The notes: generated from the letters alone by a model not told the origin. A stretch of 64,000 nt of DNA from Melghiribacillus thermohalophilus (GCF_004342905.1 NZ_SMAN01000018.1:1-64000), one strand, 5' to 3'; numbered from the stretch's first letter, positions 10,680-18,499 are shown. Program-made: numbers and translations.

Positions 10680-10982
10680 ATGGTTAATACATCTGTTCAT
10701 TCTAGAGTTATTTCTATCATATCTCTACTAACTATTACATTATCTATTACAGTGATTTTAGTATTTTTAGGGACTTCTTCTACAATGCCGCTGGTGGAGT
10801 TAACTGCTACGTATCCATGGTTGCCGAATTGGGCTATCACTTCAATAACTTGGGTGTTAAATGGAATCGCAACCGCAAGTGCTGTAGCAGCCATTCTAGG
10901 AACTTTTGGGCTTGCTGCAATTGCATCATTAGTAGTTAGTTATGCAAGGCGTTATGGCGTTAGATATGCAATTGCATGGTAA
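10680..10982 (+). CDS. Circular bacteriocin precursor, circularin A/AS-48 class
   Basis: A 100-residue, very hydrophobic peptide. Its C-terminal part (TASAVAAILGTFGLAAIASL, then a basic helix with YARRYGVRYAIAW) matches the pattern of head-to-tail cyclised bacteriocins such as amylocyclicin (...KKYGKKYAAAW) and AS-48 (...KRAVIAW): helices of small hydrophobic residues, then a cationic helix ending in aromatic/aliphatic residues and Trp. An N-terminal leader of about 35-40 residues would be removed before the new N-terminus is joined to Trp100; the cleavage site is not certain. Four Trp residues are unusual. ATG 10680 lies 9 bases from GGGAGGGG; GTG 10671 is too close. The genes downstream are those expected for maturation, export and immunity. 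Confidence 0.82.
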   Translation: MVNTSVHSRVISIISLLTITLSITVILVFLGTSSTMPLVELTATYPWLPNWAITSITWVLNGIATASAVAAILGTFGLAAIASLVVSYARRYGVRYAIAW

Positions 10983-10998
10983 AATAAACACAATAGAT

Positions 10999-11057
10999 AA
11001 AGCGAGCATGATTGGATTTGGATGTGAATAATTCCTCCTTAATATCGTGCTCGCTTT
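10999..11057 (+). terminator. Long-loop hairpin after the bacteriocin gene
   Basis: AAAGCGAGCATGA at 10999-11011 pairs with TCGTGCTCGCTTT at 11045-11057 (12 of 13 bases). It lies 16 bases after the precursor stop. In such clusters a partial terminator here would let the precursor be made in excess over the transport genes; that role is inferred. Confidence 0.6.
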
Positions 11058-11213
11058 CCTAATCATATTATTCCTTGATTATTCTTATGAAATCTTAAAT
11101 CGATCGTTTGTGGTAAATAAATATATATTCAGATATTAATTCAAGTAGATTTTAAGACTTCACTTTTATCTTTACAAAAAACTAAAATTACATTAAACGA
11201 AAGGCGCTTCAAT

Positions 11214-12680
11214 ATGAAAAAACTTATAATCTATATGATTTTGTCTGCTAAAAATTTAATACAACAGTTGGAAGGAAAAAAGAAAAGAAATCTTAGTGTT
11301 TTTTTTCTAATTGTAAATGCTATTGTTATTCCTGTAGCGTTCGGGATGATTTTGTATCCTGTCTTAAAATTTCACAGTGGTTTGTTTCTTTTAATACCAA
11401 TAATTGTAATCCTATTGGACATAGATAAAGCAGTATATCGAGTCAAATATTCCGAGGATATGAAGCAGTTACATAACTTAAAATTTTCATTGTTTGAGTA
11501 TATTATTGCAAAAGATTTAAGTAAATATTACACCCGTATCACATTTATATTTATGTTTCTGTTGTCATTTTTTATGTTAAGAATTGTTAATCATGATATA
11601 CCAATAACGGTTATATCACTAGAAATGATATCCTTTATCATGCTTCTCATGATCGGTTATTGCATGCGTATATATTTTATACTTTTTTTATCTTTGTTCT
11701 ATAAAGTTTATGTTTTAAGTATATTTAATTATTTTTTATTAGGATCTGTTTCCTTTTTTCTCTATTTAAATTATAAATTTCATATTTTTAGCACTCAATA
11801 TCTCCAACACCCTATCTTGTATAACATCCTTGCTCTTACATTATATCTTATAATTTTATGGCTGATTCGATTGCCTTTTCGCCACCTTCATAGAACCTCC
11901 ATTCAACAAATATATGACTCTCATAAATCAACAGTTCTTTTTAAGAGACGTGGTTTAGATCATAAAAGTGTAATCAGTAATAGTAAAGTTAAATATGAGT
12001 TATTGTTATTGATAAGAAATCCACCAGTAAGCATAGGAGTAATTTTGCTCATGGTAGCATTATCTATGGGATTATTTGGTGTTATGATCTTTATTATTGA
12101 AAATAACAATGATTTTACAAATTATAAAAACTCAGCATTAGCTTACCCGCTGGTCATGTTACCAGGAATTATAACGAGTTATATGATCCAACCTTTTGTA
12201 AGCTTTGATTTGGATGGGAAAATGATGCAACTAAAAAAAAATAACGACGTATTTATTTTAAATAAAATTGTAGTCAAAGAAATTATATCTTTAATTTTTA
12301 ATCTGATTTTGTTTGGTATTTATTTAACATTGACACTGCTATTTTTAAAAAAACCATTTAGTCTACTTAGTATGATTATAGTGTTCTTTTCGTATGTTTT
12401 GATCTCAATTTCAATTGTTACGTCTACAATAGCATTTCCTAACTTTAAGTGGAACTTTTTTTATGAAATCCCTTCTACACTTAGCAAAATATTATTGGCG
12501 GTTGTTCTAGGTGGTATTTTATTGATAGGAATTGCTGGGGTATTAGCTGATGGTTATTTTTCAATTCTTGTTATAATTACACAAATTATTTTAATTATCT
12601 TTCTTTTAATGATTAATCGGTCTCTCTGGAAAAAAACCATTCATAAAAATTTCTTTTCATTTCGACTGTTAAGGGAGTAG
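11214..12680 (+). CDS. Large membrane protein of the bacteriocin cluster (B-type component)
   Basis: 488 aa with about twelve hydrophobic segments over the whole length and a basic loop around residues 225-260 (FRHLHRTSIQQIYD...KRRGLDHKSV). It has no enzymatic motif. Position and size match the large polytopic proteins next to AS-48, circularin and amylocyclicin precursors, which are needed for maturation or secretion and in some cases thought to aid cyclisation. It could also be the permease for the ATPase in the next gene, 6 bases downstream. ATG 11214 follows GAAAGGCG. The gene is very A/T-rich compared with its chromosomal neighbours. Confidence 0.7.
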   Translation: MKKLIIYMILSAKNLIQQLEGKKKRNLSVFFLIVNAIVIPVAFGMILYPVLKFHSGLFLLIPIIVILLDIDKAVYRVKYSEDMKQLHNLKFSLFEYIIAKDLSKYYTRITFIFMFLLSFFMLRIVNHDIPITVISLEMISFIMLLMIGYCMRIYFILFLSLFYKVYVLSIFNYFLLGSVSFFLYLNYKFHIFSTQYLQHPILYNILALTLYLIILWLIRLPFRHLHRTSIQQIYDSHKSTVLFKRRGLDHKSVISNSKVKYELLLLIRNPPVSIGVILLMVALSMGLFGVMIFIIENNNDFTNYKNSALAYPLVMLPGIITSYMIQPFVSFDLDGKMMQLKKNNDVFILNKIVVKEIISLIFNLILFGIYLTLTLLFLKKPFSLLSMIIVFFSYVLISISIVTSTIAFPNFKWNFFYEIPSTLSKILLAVVLGGILLIGIAGVLADGYFSILVIITQIILIIFLLMINRSLWKKTIHKNFFSFRLLRE

Positions 12681-12686
12681 AAAGTT

Positions 12687-13367
12687 ATGTTAAAAATAAG
12701 AAATATTACAAAGCAATACGACAACATATATGCGTTAAACCAGGTTAATGTAACTATTTCTAGCGCAGAAATAGTTGGAATTATTGGAAGAAATGGAGCT
12801 GGGAAAACGACTTTTTTAGAAATTATTGCTGGACTGGTTGAACCTACACGAGGAGAAATTGTCATAAATAATAAAAAAAATTTTGATCAAAAACTCATTG
12901 GATATCTGGAGGATGATCCATTCTTTTATGAGTATCTAACAGTCAAAGAAGTTATTCATTACTTTTCCTTAATGCAAAATCTATCGATATCTTCCGATGT
13001 ATCAGATCAACTACTAAAAGAATATAGGTTGTTGGATAAAAAAGATTATAAGATTAAAGACTTATCCAGAGGAATGAAGCAGAAGCTAGGGTTTTTATTA
13101 ACAATACTTCATGATCCAGAGATATTGTTATTAGATGAACCATTTACTGGTCTAGATCCAACTAATTTAATATCAATGAAAAAAAAATTAAATGAATTAA
13201 AAGATCGGGGGAAAACAATTATTATCTCAACTCACATATTATCCTTTGCATCTGATATTTGTGATCGTATTTTGTTGTTGGACAGAGGTGAAATTAAATA
13301 CGAAGCTGAAGGTCAAAATTTAAATGAGAAAAAACTGGAGGCTTTATTTAGTGAATACATTAAATAA
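12687..13367 (+). CDS. ABC transporter ATPase of the bacteriocin cluster
   Basis: 226 aa, complete nucleotide-binding domain: Walker A GRNGAGKTT (~35-43), signature LSRGMKQKLG (~130), Walker B ILLLDEPFTGLD (~150), and the H-loop ISTHIL. It belongs to the CcmA-like class that pairs with separate permeases. It lies 6 bases after the large membrane protein and overlaps the SpoIIM-type gene. In circular bacteriocin clusters such ATPases serve export and/or producer self-protection; which one applies here cannot be seen. Low GC like the rest of the island. Confidence 0.92.
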   Translation: MLKIRNITKQYDNIYALNQVNVTISSAEIVGIIGRNGAGKTTFLEIIAGLVEPTRGEIVINNKKNFDQKLIGYLEDDPFFYEYLTVKEVIHYFSLMQNLSISSDVSDQLLKEYRLLDKKDYKIKDLSRGMKQKLGFLLTILHDPEILLLDEPFTGLDPTNLISMKKKLNELKDRGKTIIISTHILSFASDICDRILLLDRGEIKYEAEGQNLNEKKLEALFSEYIK

Positions 13368-13878
13368 AATAATAAAGATAAAAAATTTAATACTAATATA
13401 TTTTTTGTTGTTTTTTATAGGTTTTTTTTTGAGTTTAATGTTTTTACCTGAAAGTTACGACTTAAGTGAAAATATTACAGATATTTCCTCTTTCATGGAT
13501 GTTTTTCTATATAATCTCAAAGTAGCATTAGTAATCATCATAACTGGTATATTTAGTGTGGGCCTAATATCCTCATTTATCGTATTTTTTAATGGTCTAT
13601 ATTTCGGGTATTTTTTCTTTTCTAATATGCCCTTTCTTGAACCGCTACATTTTATTGCTCTATTCATATTTCATGGACCTTTTGAGATAGTAGGACTGTC
13701 TATCGGCTATGCATTATCAATTTTAATTCCTTGGTCAATCATAAAAACAATATGGAAACATGATTTTCAAATAAAAACGGGGACAGCAAGGAAATTCCTA
13801 ATCTACTACACATTCCACATTTTGTTATTGTTTATCTCAGGAATTATAGAATATTTTGTAATTACCCATTATAAGTAA
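13351..13878 (+). CDS. SpoIIM/DUF95-family membrane protein of the bacteriocin cluster
   Basis: 175 aa, about five membrane segments, with the SpoIIM/DUF95 hallmark HGPFEIVGL (~residues 108-116; typically HG.fEi). This family is a near-constant companion of circular bacteriocins (As-48C1, AcnC, CirC types) and is implicated in immunity and maturation. The open frame begins at 13324, but GTG 13351 has GGAGG at 13337-13341 nine bases upstream; this start overlaps the end of the ATPase gene by 17 bases, indicating coupled translation. Confidence 0.82.
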   Translation: MNTLNKIIKIKNLILIYFLLFFIGFFLSLMFLPESYDLSENITDISSFMDVFLYNLKVALVIIITGIFSVGLISSFIVFFNGLYFGYFFFSNMPFLEPLHFIALFIFHGPFEIVGLSIGYALSILIPWSIIKTIWKHDFQIKTGTARKFLIYYTFHILLLFISGIIEYFVITHYK

Positions 13879-13967
13879 AATTGTCATATCGATGGTCCTG
13901 GTTAAATTATTGGTAAGGTTAACAAAGCATTATATTTGAAAAGTTTACTATTTCAGAGGTGGTAATA

Positions 13968-14510
13968 TTGAAAAACAGTTATAAAGTTCATCTGCTAGTC
14001 ATCTGCTTTTTATCTGCAATTATTTCTCTTATTGCATCTTTAAATGTTGATAATGAAATTCAACAAGAAATGATAAATACTTTTAATGAATTTGAGGATT
14101 CCCAAAAAATTATCAAATTATCCTATTGGATAGGAATTATATTGGGTACATTATTTTCATTTTTTCAACCAGTTTTGGTTTTAGGTTTTTTAACATTATT
14201 ATTATGGCTATTTATTATGGTGAATAATTCAAGTCTTAAATTTAGGAGTCTCTTTCAAAATGGTATTAAACCATATTATGTGATTTTAATAGGGCAAGTT
14301 ATAACTTTTTGGATTATTCTCCCTTTTGATTTGAAAATGGTTATTCAATATAATATTCATTCTATTACATATACATTTTTCTTTTTGTTAGGATGGTGGC
14401 GAAACTGCCATAAGAGTTACGAACAACTTAAAAAAAACATCAATTTTGCTTTTATAGGTACAGTTGGAATGATAATATTATTCACAAGCATAAGTTATTC
14501 TATAATATAA
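13968..14510 (+). CDS. Small polytopic membrane protein, last gene of the bacteriocin cluster
   Basis: 180 aa with about five membrane segments. The order of helices and a short amphipathic N-terminal stretch are reminiscent of Yip1-type proteins, but I do not claim membership. TTG 13968 follows AGAGGTGG at 13955-13962; GTG 13959 would overlap that site. It may supply immunity or an accessory transport function. I found no separate small cationic immunity peptide in the 89-base gap before it, so immunity probably rests on this protein or on the ATPase/SpoIIM pair. Confidence 0.55.
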   Translation: MKNSYKVHLLVICFLSAIISLIASLNVDNEIQQEMINTFNEFEDSQKIIKLSYWIGIILGTLFSFFQPVLVLGFLTLLLWLFIMVNNSSLKFRSLFQNGIKPYYVILIGQVITFWIILPFDLKMVIQYNIHSITYTFFFLLGWWRNCHKSYEQLKKNINFAFIGTVGMIILFTSISYSII

Positions 14511-14535
14511 CCTAATTAAACTAAGTCATCTATCA

Positions 14536-14589
14536 CAGAAAGTTTAAATCATAAACCCATGACAGGAAGCGATGTTTTCCTGTCAGTTT
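14536..14589 (+). repeat. Right copy of 54-bp direct repeat flanking the bacteriocin island
   Basis: Same sequence as 9671-9724 apart from one A-to-G change (14566). It retains stop-codon context (AGAAAGTTTAAATCATAA) and the hairpin TGACAGGAA...TTCCTGTCA, so it also serves as terminator for the last island gene. Upstream similarity to the left copy continues imperfectly for about ten more bases (ATCTAT). Confidence 0.85.
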
Positions 14590-14680
14590 TCATTCATAGG
14601 TATAAACAGATTCTGTTATTTCGTTAAGTATGACTAAACATTAGCTTGATCACTCTTGAGTATCACTGGCAAAACAATTC

Positions 14681-14696
14681 ATCAAATTAATTTGAT
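14681..14696. promoter_or_regulatory. Palindrome, ArsR-like operator 1
   Basis: ATCAAATTAATTTGAT, a perfect 16-bp palindrome 71-86 bases before the arsR start. It shares ATCAAA half-sites with 14744-14759 and 15156-15171, as expected for an ArsR/SmtB-family dimer site. Confidence 0.6.
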
Positions 14697-14743
14697 TTTA
14701 TCCTTGCATGATATGATTTGTTCTTATATACTAAAAGCAATTA

Positions 14744-14759
14744 ATCAAAAATTTTTGAT
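14744..14759. promoter_or_regulatory. Palindrome, ArsR-like operator 2
   Basis: ATCAAAAATTTTTGAT is a perfect 16-bp palindrome ending seven bases before the arsR start codon, so bound repressor would block transcription or the ribosome site. Confidence 0.65.
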
Positions 14760-14766
14760 GTAGGGT

Positions 14767-15141
14767 GTGAGCGGAATGGAAATGGAACATACGTTGAAAG
14801 ATGTCTCCATGGAAGAAGTATTTCAAAAATATGAAAAGAAATATAAGGCTGTCGCAGATCAAAAGAGATTGCAGATTCTTCATGAGCTAACTCAGAACGG
14901 ATCTGTTTGTGTGTGTGAATTAGTCGAAAAAATGGGCATGCTCCAGTCTAAGTTATCGTATCATTTAAAAATTTTGCTGGAAGCTGAACTGATCAAAAAG
15001 GAAACAAAAGGGACATGGAGCTATTATTCGCTCAATCATTCAGAAGTGAATCATCTGTTATCCGAAGAGCTTTGCTGTTTATTTCGCACTCGGCCGGCTA
15101 ATGAAAAGGCATCAGACAGCAGCTGCTGCCGGATGCCGTAA
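14767..15141 (+). CDS. arsR: ArsR-family arsenic-responsive repressor
   Basis: 124 aa winged-helix repressor. Residues ~28-100 form the ArsR fold with recognition helix LQSKLSYHLKILLEAELI. The CVCEL motif (GSVCVCELVEKMGM) in the helix before it is the classic As(III)-binding site of plasmid-type ArsR. Extra Cys pairs lie near the C-terminus (LCCLF and SSCCRMP) and could add a third ligand. It should repress itself and arsI through the palindromes. GTG 14767 or ATG 14776 may be used; both follow GTAGGGTG. No arsenite efflux gene lies next to it, suggesting a response to trivalent organoarsenicals. Confidence 0.85.
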   Translation: MSGMEMEHTLKDVSMEEVFQKYEKKYKAVADQKRLQILHELTQNGSVCVCELVEKMGMLQSKLSYHLKILLEAELIKKETKGTWSYYSLNHSEVNHLLSEELCCLFRTRPANEKASDSSCCRMP

Positions 15142-15155
15142 TTTTTCTCTTATTC

Positions 15156-15171
15156 ATCAAACTTTTTTGAT
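15156..15171. promoter_or_regulatory. ArsR-like operator 3, before arsI
   Basis: ATCAAACTTTTTTGAT, imperfect (6 of 8 half-site positions) version of the palindromes upstream of arsR, placed between arsR and arsI. It suggests that arsI also has its own repressed promoter. Confidence 0.5.
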
Positions 15172-15197
15172 ATAGAAATTAATAAAGGAGTGGTTTC

Positions 15198-15629
15198 ATG
15201 AAAATCCATATGGGGTTAAACGTAACCAATTTAGAACAGTCCATTCAGTTTTACCGGAAAGTGTTTGGGGTCGAGCCAGTCAAAGTGAAAGCTGATTATG
15301 CGAAATTTTTATTGGATCACCCGGGAGTGAATGTCACATTAAATTTAAAAAATAAAGTGACAGGAAATCAGGTAGGACACTTTGGATTTCAGGTCTCATC
15401 GATGGATGAGTTAAGCGTGCAGCGGGAGAGAATCCGGAATGAAGGTCTAGAAATTGAGGATGAAATGGATACAAATTGTTGTTACGCGAACCAGGATAAA
15501 TTCTGGATAACGGATCCTGACGGGAATGAGTGGGAATTTTTCTATACCAGACAGGATATAGAGTCCCATGGCAAGAACGAATCCAGTTGCTGCAACCCCT
15601 CTGCGGTTTCTGTATCGTGCTGTTCGTAG
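15198..15629 (+). CDS. arsI: ArsI-like C-As lyase (vicinal oxygen chelate family)
   Basis: 143 aa glyoxalase/VOC-fold protein. The Fe(II) ligand pattern is visible as His4 or His5 region at the N-terminus (MKIHMGLNV), GHFGFQV in the middle and WEFF near the end. The pair of adjacent Cys in TNCCYANQDKFW matches the C96-C97 substrate-binding pair of ArsI, which cleaves the carbon-arsenic bond of methylarsenite and related aromatic arsenicals with O2. The tail is Cys-rich (SSCCNPS...SCCS). The neighbouring arsR and operators support this over the related CadI annotation. ATG 15198 follows AAAGGAG. Confidence 0.85.
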   Translation: MKIHMGLNVTNLEQSIQFYRKVFGVEPVKVKADYAKFLLDHPGVNVTLNLKNKVTGNQVGHFGFQVSSMDELSVQRERIRNEGLEIEDEMDTNCCYANQDKFWITDPDGNEWEFFYTRQDIESHGKNESSCCNPSAVSVSCCS

Positions 15630-15638
15630 AGACTCAGA

Positions 15639-15672
15639 GACACCGGAAGGACAAAACTTTCCGGTGTCTTTT
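15639..15672 (+). terminator. Terminator of arsRI
   Basis: GACACCGGAA at 15639-15648 pairs fully with TTCCGGTGTC at 15659-15668, followed by TTTT. It starts ten bases after the arsI stop. Confidence 0.85.
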
Positions 15673-15857
15673 AATGCAAGCAGATGAATGCTATCGGGAA
15701 CATACATCCAGTAGAACATGCACACGTGATGGTTTCATCTGGTTCATGTGATAAAATGAAACATGATATGAACTGGAGTCATCAGAACATCTGCAGAGTC
15801 GTATATGAGAAAAAACCAGAGTGTTGGAGAAATATAAAAACGGATGGTGATCATGGC

Positions 15858-16031
15858 ATGGAAAACAATGAGTATTACGTTGGATGGGGAACGCTTGCAC
15901 TGATTAATGCCGGGCTCGCACAGGGGAAAAACAGGTCTGGGCTCAACTGGTTTTTTATTTCTCTCCTTCTTGGTCCGTTTGCGACACTGATCTTGCTTGT
16001 ACAGGAAAAATTGCCGGAAGAGGATAGCTGA
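15858..16031 (+). CDS. Small membrane protein, 57 aa
   Basis: One or two hydrophobic segments: WGTLALINAGLAQG and LNWFFISLLLGPFATLILLV (residues ~8-50), separated by a basic turn (KNRSG), and an acidic tail. The motif 'GK.RSGLNWFFISLLLGP..TL.L' is shared by many short, uncharacterised bacterial membrane proteins. The open frame extends to 15684, but composition becomes protein-like only from ATG 15858; ATG 15853 is out of frame. No clear ribosome site (GGTGAT at 15845-15850 only). Confidence 0.5.
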   Translation: MENNEYYVGWGTLALINAGLAQGKNRSGLNWFFISLLLGPFATLILLVQEKLPEEDS

Positions 16032-16054
16032 GGGGAGTTTACCGCAATTTACAT

Positions 16055-16092
16055 ATAAATGTCCTTCCTGTTAAACAGAGAAGGACATTTAT
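16055..16092. terminator. 13-bp perfect stem between convergent genes
   Basis: ATAAATGTCCTTC at 16055-16067 pairs perfectly with 16080-16092. It lies between the convergent small membrane gene and a broken minus-strand gene and may terminate both. Confidence 0.65.
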
Positions 16093-16157
16093 AAAGTGCA
16101 GAATAGGAACGTTTTAGATGATTTCTTACATCTACCATACTACTAAACAACCGCGGG

Positions 16158-16444
16158 TTAATTTTCATGCATATCGTCAAATTCCAGTTCCAGCCCGCCA
16201 AATTTTTGTTATTGTAAATGATAGCACCTAACTTTCCGAGTAGACCGTAAACAAAAATCCCCAAAACAGGCATGATGATAAAAGGAAATCCCGCAACAAT
16301 CACGGTGTAATCTCCCGTTGCAAGACCGATCAGGGCCATAATGATCCCCACTGAAAAAATAAGTGCAAACGGGATGCTCATGGCGTAAATCGTAACTTTG
16401 AAAGCGGATGTTGACCCTATTTATTTTACTTCGATTTTTCGCAT
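16158..16444 (-). pseudogene. DUF3566-like small membrane protein, broken
   Basis: On the minus strand, MRKIEVK from ATG 16444 meets an in-frame TAA or needs a shift; it continues as SAFKVTIYAMSIPFALIFSV and two further membrane segments. It shifts frame in an A-run near 16200-16207 to end as KFGGLELEFDDMHEN and TAA (16158). The joined 95-residue protein has the features of DUF3566-like small membrane proteins of Firmicutes (start MRKIEVK, end NKFGGLE.E). Two defects make it a pseudogene unless the sequence carries indel errors. Confidence 0.6.
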
Positions 16445-16534
16445 AAACGATCACTCTTTCTCTTTATGGTTTATATCTCAAATATCGGTAACAACCAGCA
16501 AACTTTAAAACTGAATGTTTTGGAGTGTGAGCAT

Positions 16535-17023
16535 ATGTGTCAGCCAGTGAACGATGTAAGACTGGATTTCTATCGACCTGAGTACGATGAAGTTTTATAC
16601 CGTTTTCATTTGCCCGAGGAAGAGGCGCGATTCACTTCACTTCCAAGTCACCTCATTCAGGAAGCGGTGCGGGACAAAAATCAGCATCCAGTCGTTATTC
16701 TTCAAGGGAAGAACCCGGTCGGTTTTTTCGTACTTCACTCGGGGGATCGGGTGAAGGCGTATACAGACAACCCGCGCGCTTTATTGCTTGCCTCACTGTC
16801 CATCGATGCCACCAGTCAGGGAAAAGGCTATGGAAAAAGTGGAATGGTGCTTATGCGGGGTTTTGTAAGACAACATTTTCCCGAATGCAATGAAGTGGTT
16901 TTAGCTGTCAACCATAAAAATATCCCTGCCCAGCAGTTGTATAAACGGGCCGGATTTGTGGATACAGGACGAAGAAAAATTGGAACGATCGGTGAACAAT
17001 ATATTTTGTCATGTAACATTTGA
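16535..17023 (+). CDS. GNAT-family N-acetyltransferase
   Basis: 162 aa single GNAT domain. The acetyl-CoA loop appears as SQGKGYGKSGM (Q/RxxGxG/A, ~residues 91-101), followed by VNHKNIPAQQLYKRAGFVDTG, the usual last helix and strand. Substrate unknown; the family acetylates small amines or protein N-termini. The frame opens at 16466, but ATG 16535 has TGGAGTG at 16521-16527 and gives a normal GNAT length. Confidence 0.88.
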   Translation: MCQPVNDVRLDFYRPEYDEVLYRFHLPEEEARFTSLPSHLIQEAVRDKNQHPVVILQGKNPVGFFVLHSGDRVKAYTDNPRALLLASLSIDATSQGKGYGKSGMVLMRGFVRQHFPECNEVVLAVNHKNIPAQQLYKRAGFVDTGRRKIGTIGEQYILSCNI

Positions 17024-17088
17024 ATCAAGCAAATTGAAAGAGGAGTCTGCTCTGGTGGAATCTCAGAACCGCTTTTCGGAGGGATTGG

Positions 17089-17469
17089 ATGGCGAAAATA
17101 AGAATCACTTTCGTATGGGTGTTGCTATGTTTGACGGTTATAGGATGTCAGGAAAACCATCTCAATGTTTCTAAACCCGTTACCTATATTGAGATCTATG
17201 ACTGGGAAAGCGAACAACTGAAAGGGGTCATCGACGATAAACCATTTATTGAAAAGCTCGTAAAAGAACTGAATTCGGCAAATACCGCATCAACTGCCAA
17301 TTTAGACTTTCGCATGCCAGATGACAAACTTCTTTTCAAACATCAAGAAGAAGTTCTTTTGGAAATAGGGTATTTTATTGACTTGATGAACGTAAAGGTG
17401 AAAGGCCGTTACTGGGATTTTCAAGAGGATGAGTTTTATGCGGTCAGACTTGAGCTGCCTGATTTTTAA
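17089..17469 (+). CDS. Predicted small lipoprotein
   Basis: 126 aa. The N-terminus MAKIRITFVWVLLCLTVIGC is a type II signal peptide with lipobox LTVIGC, so the mature protein should carry a lipid on Cys20 and sit outside the membrane. The mature part (VTYIEIYDWESEQLKGVIDD...) is acidic and unrecognised. ATG 17089 is 4-5 bases from GGAGGGATT. Confidence 0.75.
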   Translation: MAKIRITFVWVLLCLTVIGCQENHLNVSKPVTYIEIYDWESEQLKGVIDDKPFIEKLVKELNSANTASTANLDFRMPDDKLLFKHQEEVLLEIGYFIDLMNVKVKGRYWDFQEDEFYAVRLELPDF

Positions 17470-17585
17470 TCATGGGGCGATTAACAAATATATGCACATG
17501 ATGAATATTTTTCGATTGAAAAAAAGAGAAAAATATATTATGTTTATATGTTGGGGAAGGATTTAGACAGTTAGCAACCATTCAT

Positions 17586-17658
17586 GCTGGTGTAGCACAG
17601 CTGGTAGTGCACTTCACTCGTAATGAAGGGGTCGCAGGTTCGAATCCTGTCACCAGCA
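17586..17658 (+). tRNA. tRNA-Thr (anticodon CGT)
   Basis: A cloverleaf of 73 nt: acceptor GCTGGTG pairs with CACCAGC, D-arm GCAC...GTGC, anticodon arm CTTCA-CTCGTAA-TGAAG with anticodon CGT, and T-arm with GGTTCGAATCC. Discriminator A; no encoded CCA. Confidence 0.95.
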
Positions 17659-17667
17659 TCTCAAGTG

Positions 17668-17714
17668 AACAGGCTATAATCCTGGAAAGAGCAAGGGTTA
17701 TAGCCTGTTTTTTA
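17668..17714 (+). terminator. Terminator after tRNA-Thr
   Basis: AACAGGCTATAA at 17668-17679 pairs with TTATAGCCTGTT at 17698-17709, followed by T-rich sequence. The reverse strand has a weaker A-run, so it may also serve the convergent dehydrogenase gene. Confidence 0.85.
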
Positions 17715-17740
17715 ATCTGTACCAGAGAAACGATTTATGA

Positions 17741-18499
17741 CTAAAACGCTGTCCAGCCTGCATCTGCGGTAATCACCGTTCCATTTATGAAACTGGATTC
17801 GTCGGAAGCGAGGAACAGTGCAATGTTTGCGATTTCCTCGGGTTTTCCGGAACGGGGGTTGACAGCCAGTCCAGGCTGTGCCCGGCTCATGCCGAACTCG
17901 TTAATGTTTGTCATAGAAGCGGCAATATTGGTTTCGACTCCCCCTGGTGCGATGGCATTACATCGAATGCCTTTCTGGGCGTACATAAATCCAGTGTTTT
18001 TGGTAAACCCGACAACAGCGTGTTTCGAAGCGGTATAGGCAGCTCCGGCGCGGGCACCGTTTAATCCCCCGACTGATGCAATGTTAATAATCACACCGCT
18101 TTCTTTTTCAAGAAAAATGGGCAGTGCTTTGCGGGTGGCGCGCATCACGCCGGTTGTATTGACGGCAAAAACCCGGTCCCATAGAGCATCATCCACGTCT
18201 GCAGCCGGAACAAAATTATCCATGATTCCGGCATTATTGACAAGAATGTCCAGGGTACCATATGTGTCTACGGCTGTATCCACAAGATTCTGGATATCCT
18301 CTTCTTTTGCGACATTGGCCAATACGGAAATGGCTTCACCACTATTGGTTTTGATTTCCTCAACAGTCGCGCTTGCTGACGATTCATTGATGTCAGATAC
18401 CACCACTTTAGCCCCTTCTCTGGCATACAGAACGGCGATTGATTTTCCCATTCCTGAACCTGCACCAGTTACGATAGCCACTTTACCTTCGAGTTTCAT
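17741..18499 (-). CDS. Short-chain dehydrogenase/reductase, 252 aa
   Basis: Classical SDR: NAD(P) loop TGAGSGMGKSIA (~12-23), NNAGIMD (~90), catalytic Ser in IINIASVGG, and YTASKHA with catalytic Tyr and Lys (~155-159). The Asp at the end of strand 2 (VVVSDINE) favours NAD(H). The family covers 3-oxoacyl reductases, glucose dehydrogenases and many others, so the substrate is open. ATG 18499 has GGAGGGG just upstream. The TetR gene diverges 190 bases away and is its probable regulator. Confidence 0.88.
   Translation of the reverse strand: MKLEGKVAIVTGAGSGMGKSIAVLYAREGAKVVVSDINESSASATVEEIKTNSGEAISVLANVAKEEDIQNLVDTAVDTYGTLDILVNNAGIMDNFVPAADVDDALWDRVFAVNTTGVMRATRKALPIFLEKESGVIINIASVGGLNGARAGAAYTASKHAVVGFTKNTGFMYAQKGIRCNAIAPGGVETNIAASMTNINEFGMSRAQPGLAVNPRSGKPEEIANIALFLASDESSFINGTVITADAGWTAF

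Noticed and set aside
16985-17470. Continuation of GNAT gene into the lipoprotein gene
   Set aside because: Separate ribosome site and signal peptide; different frame.
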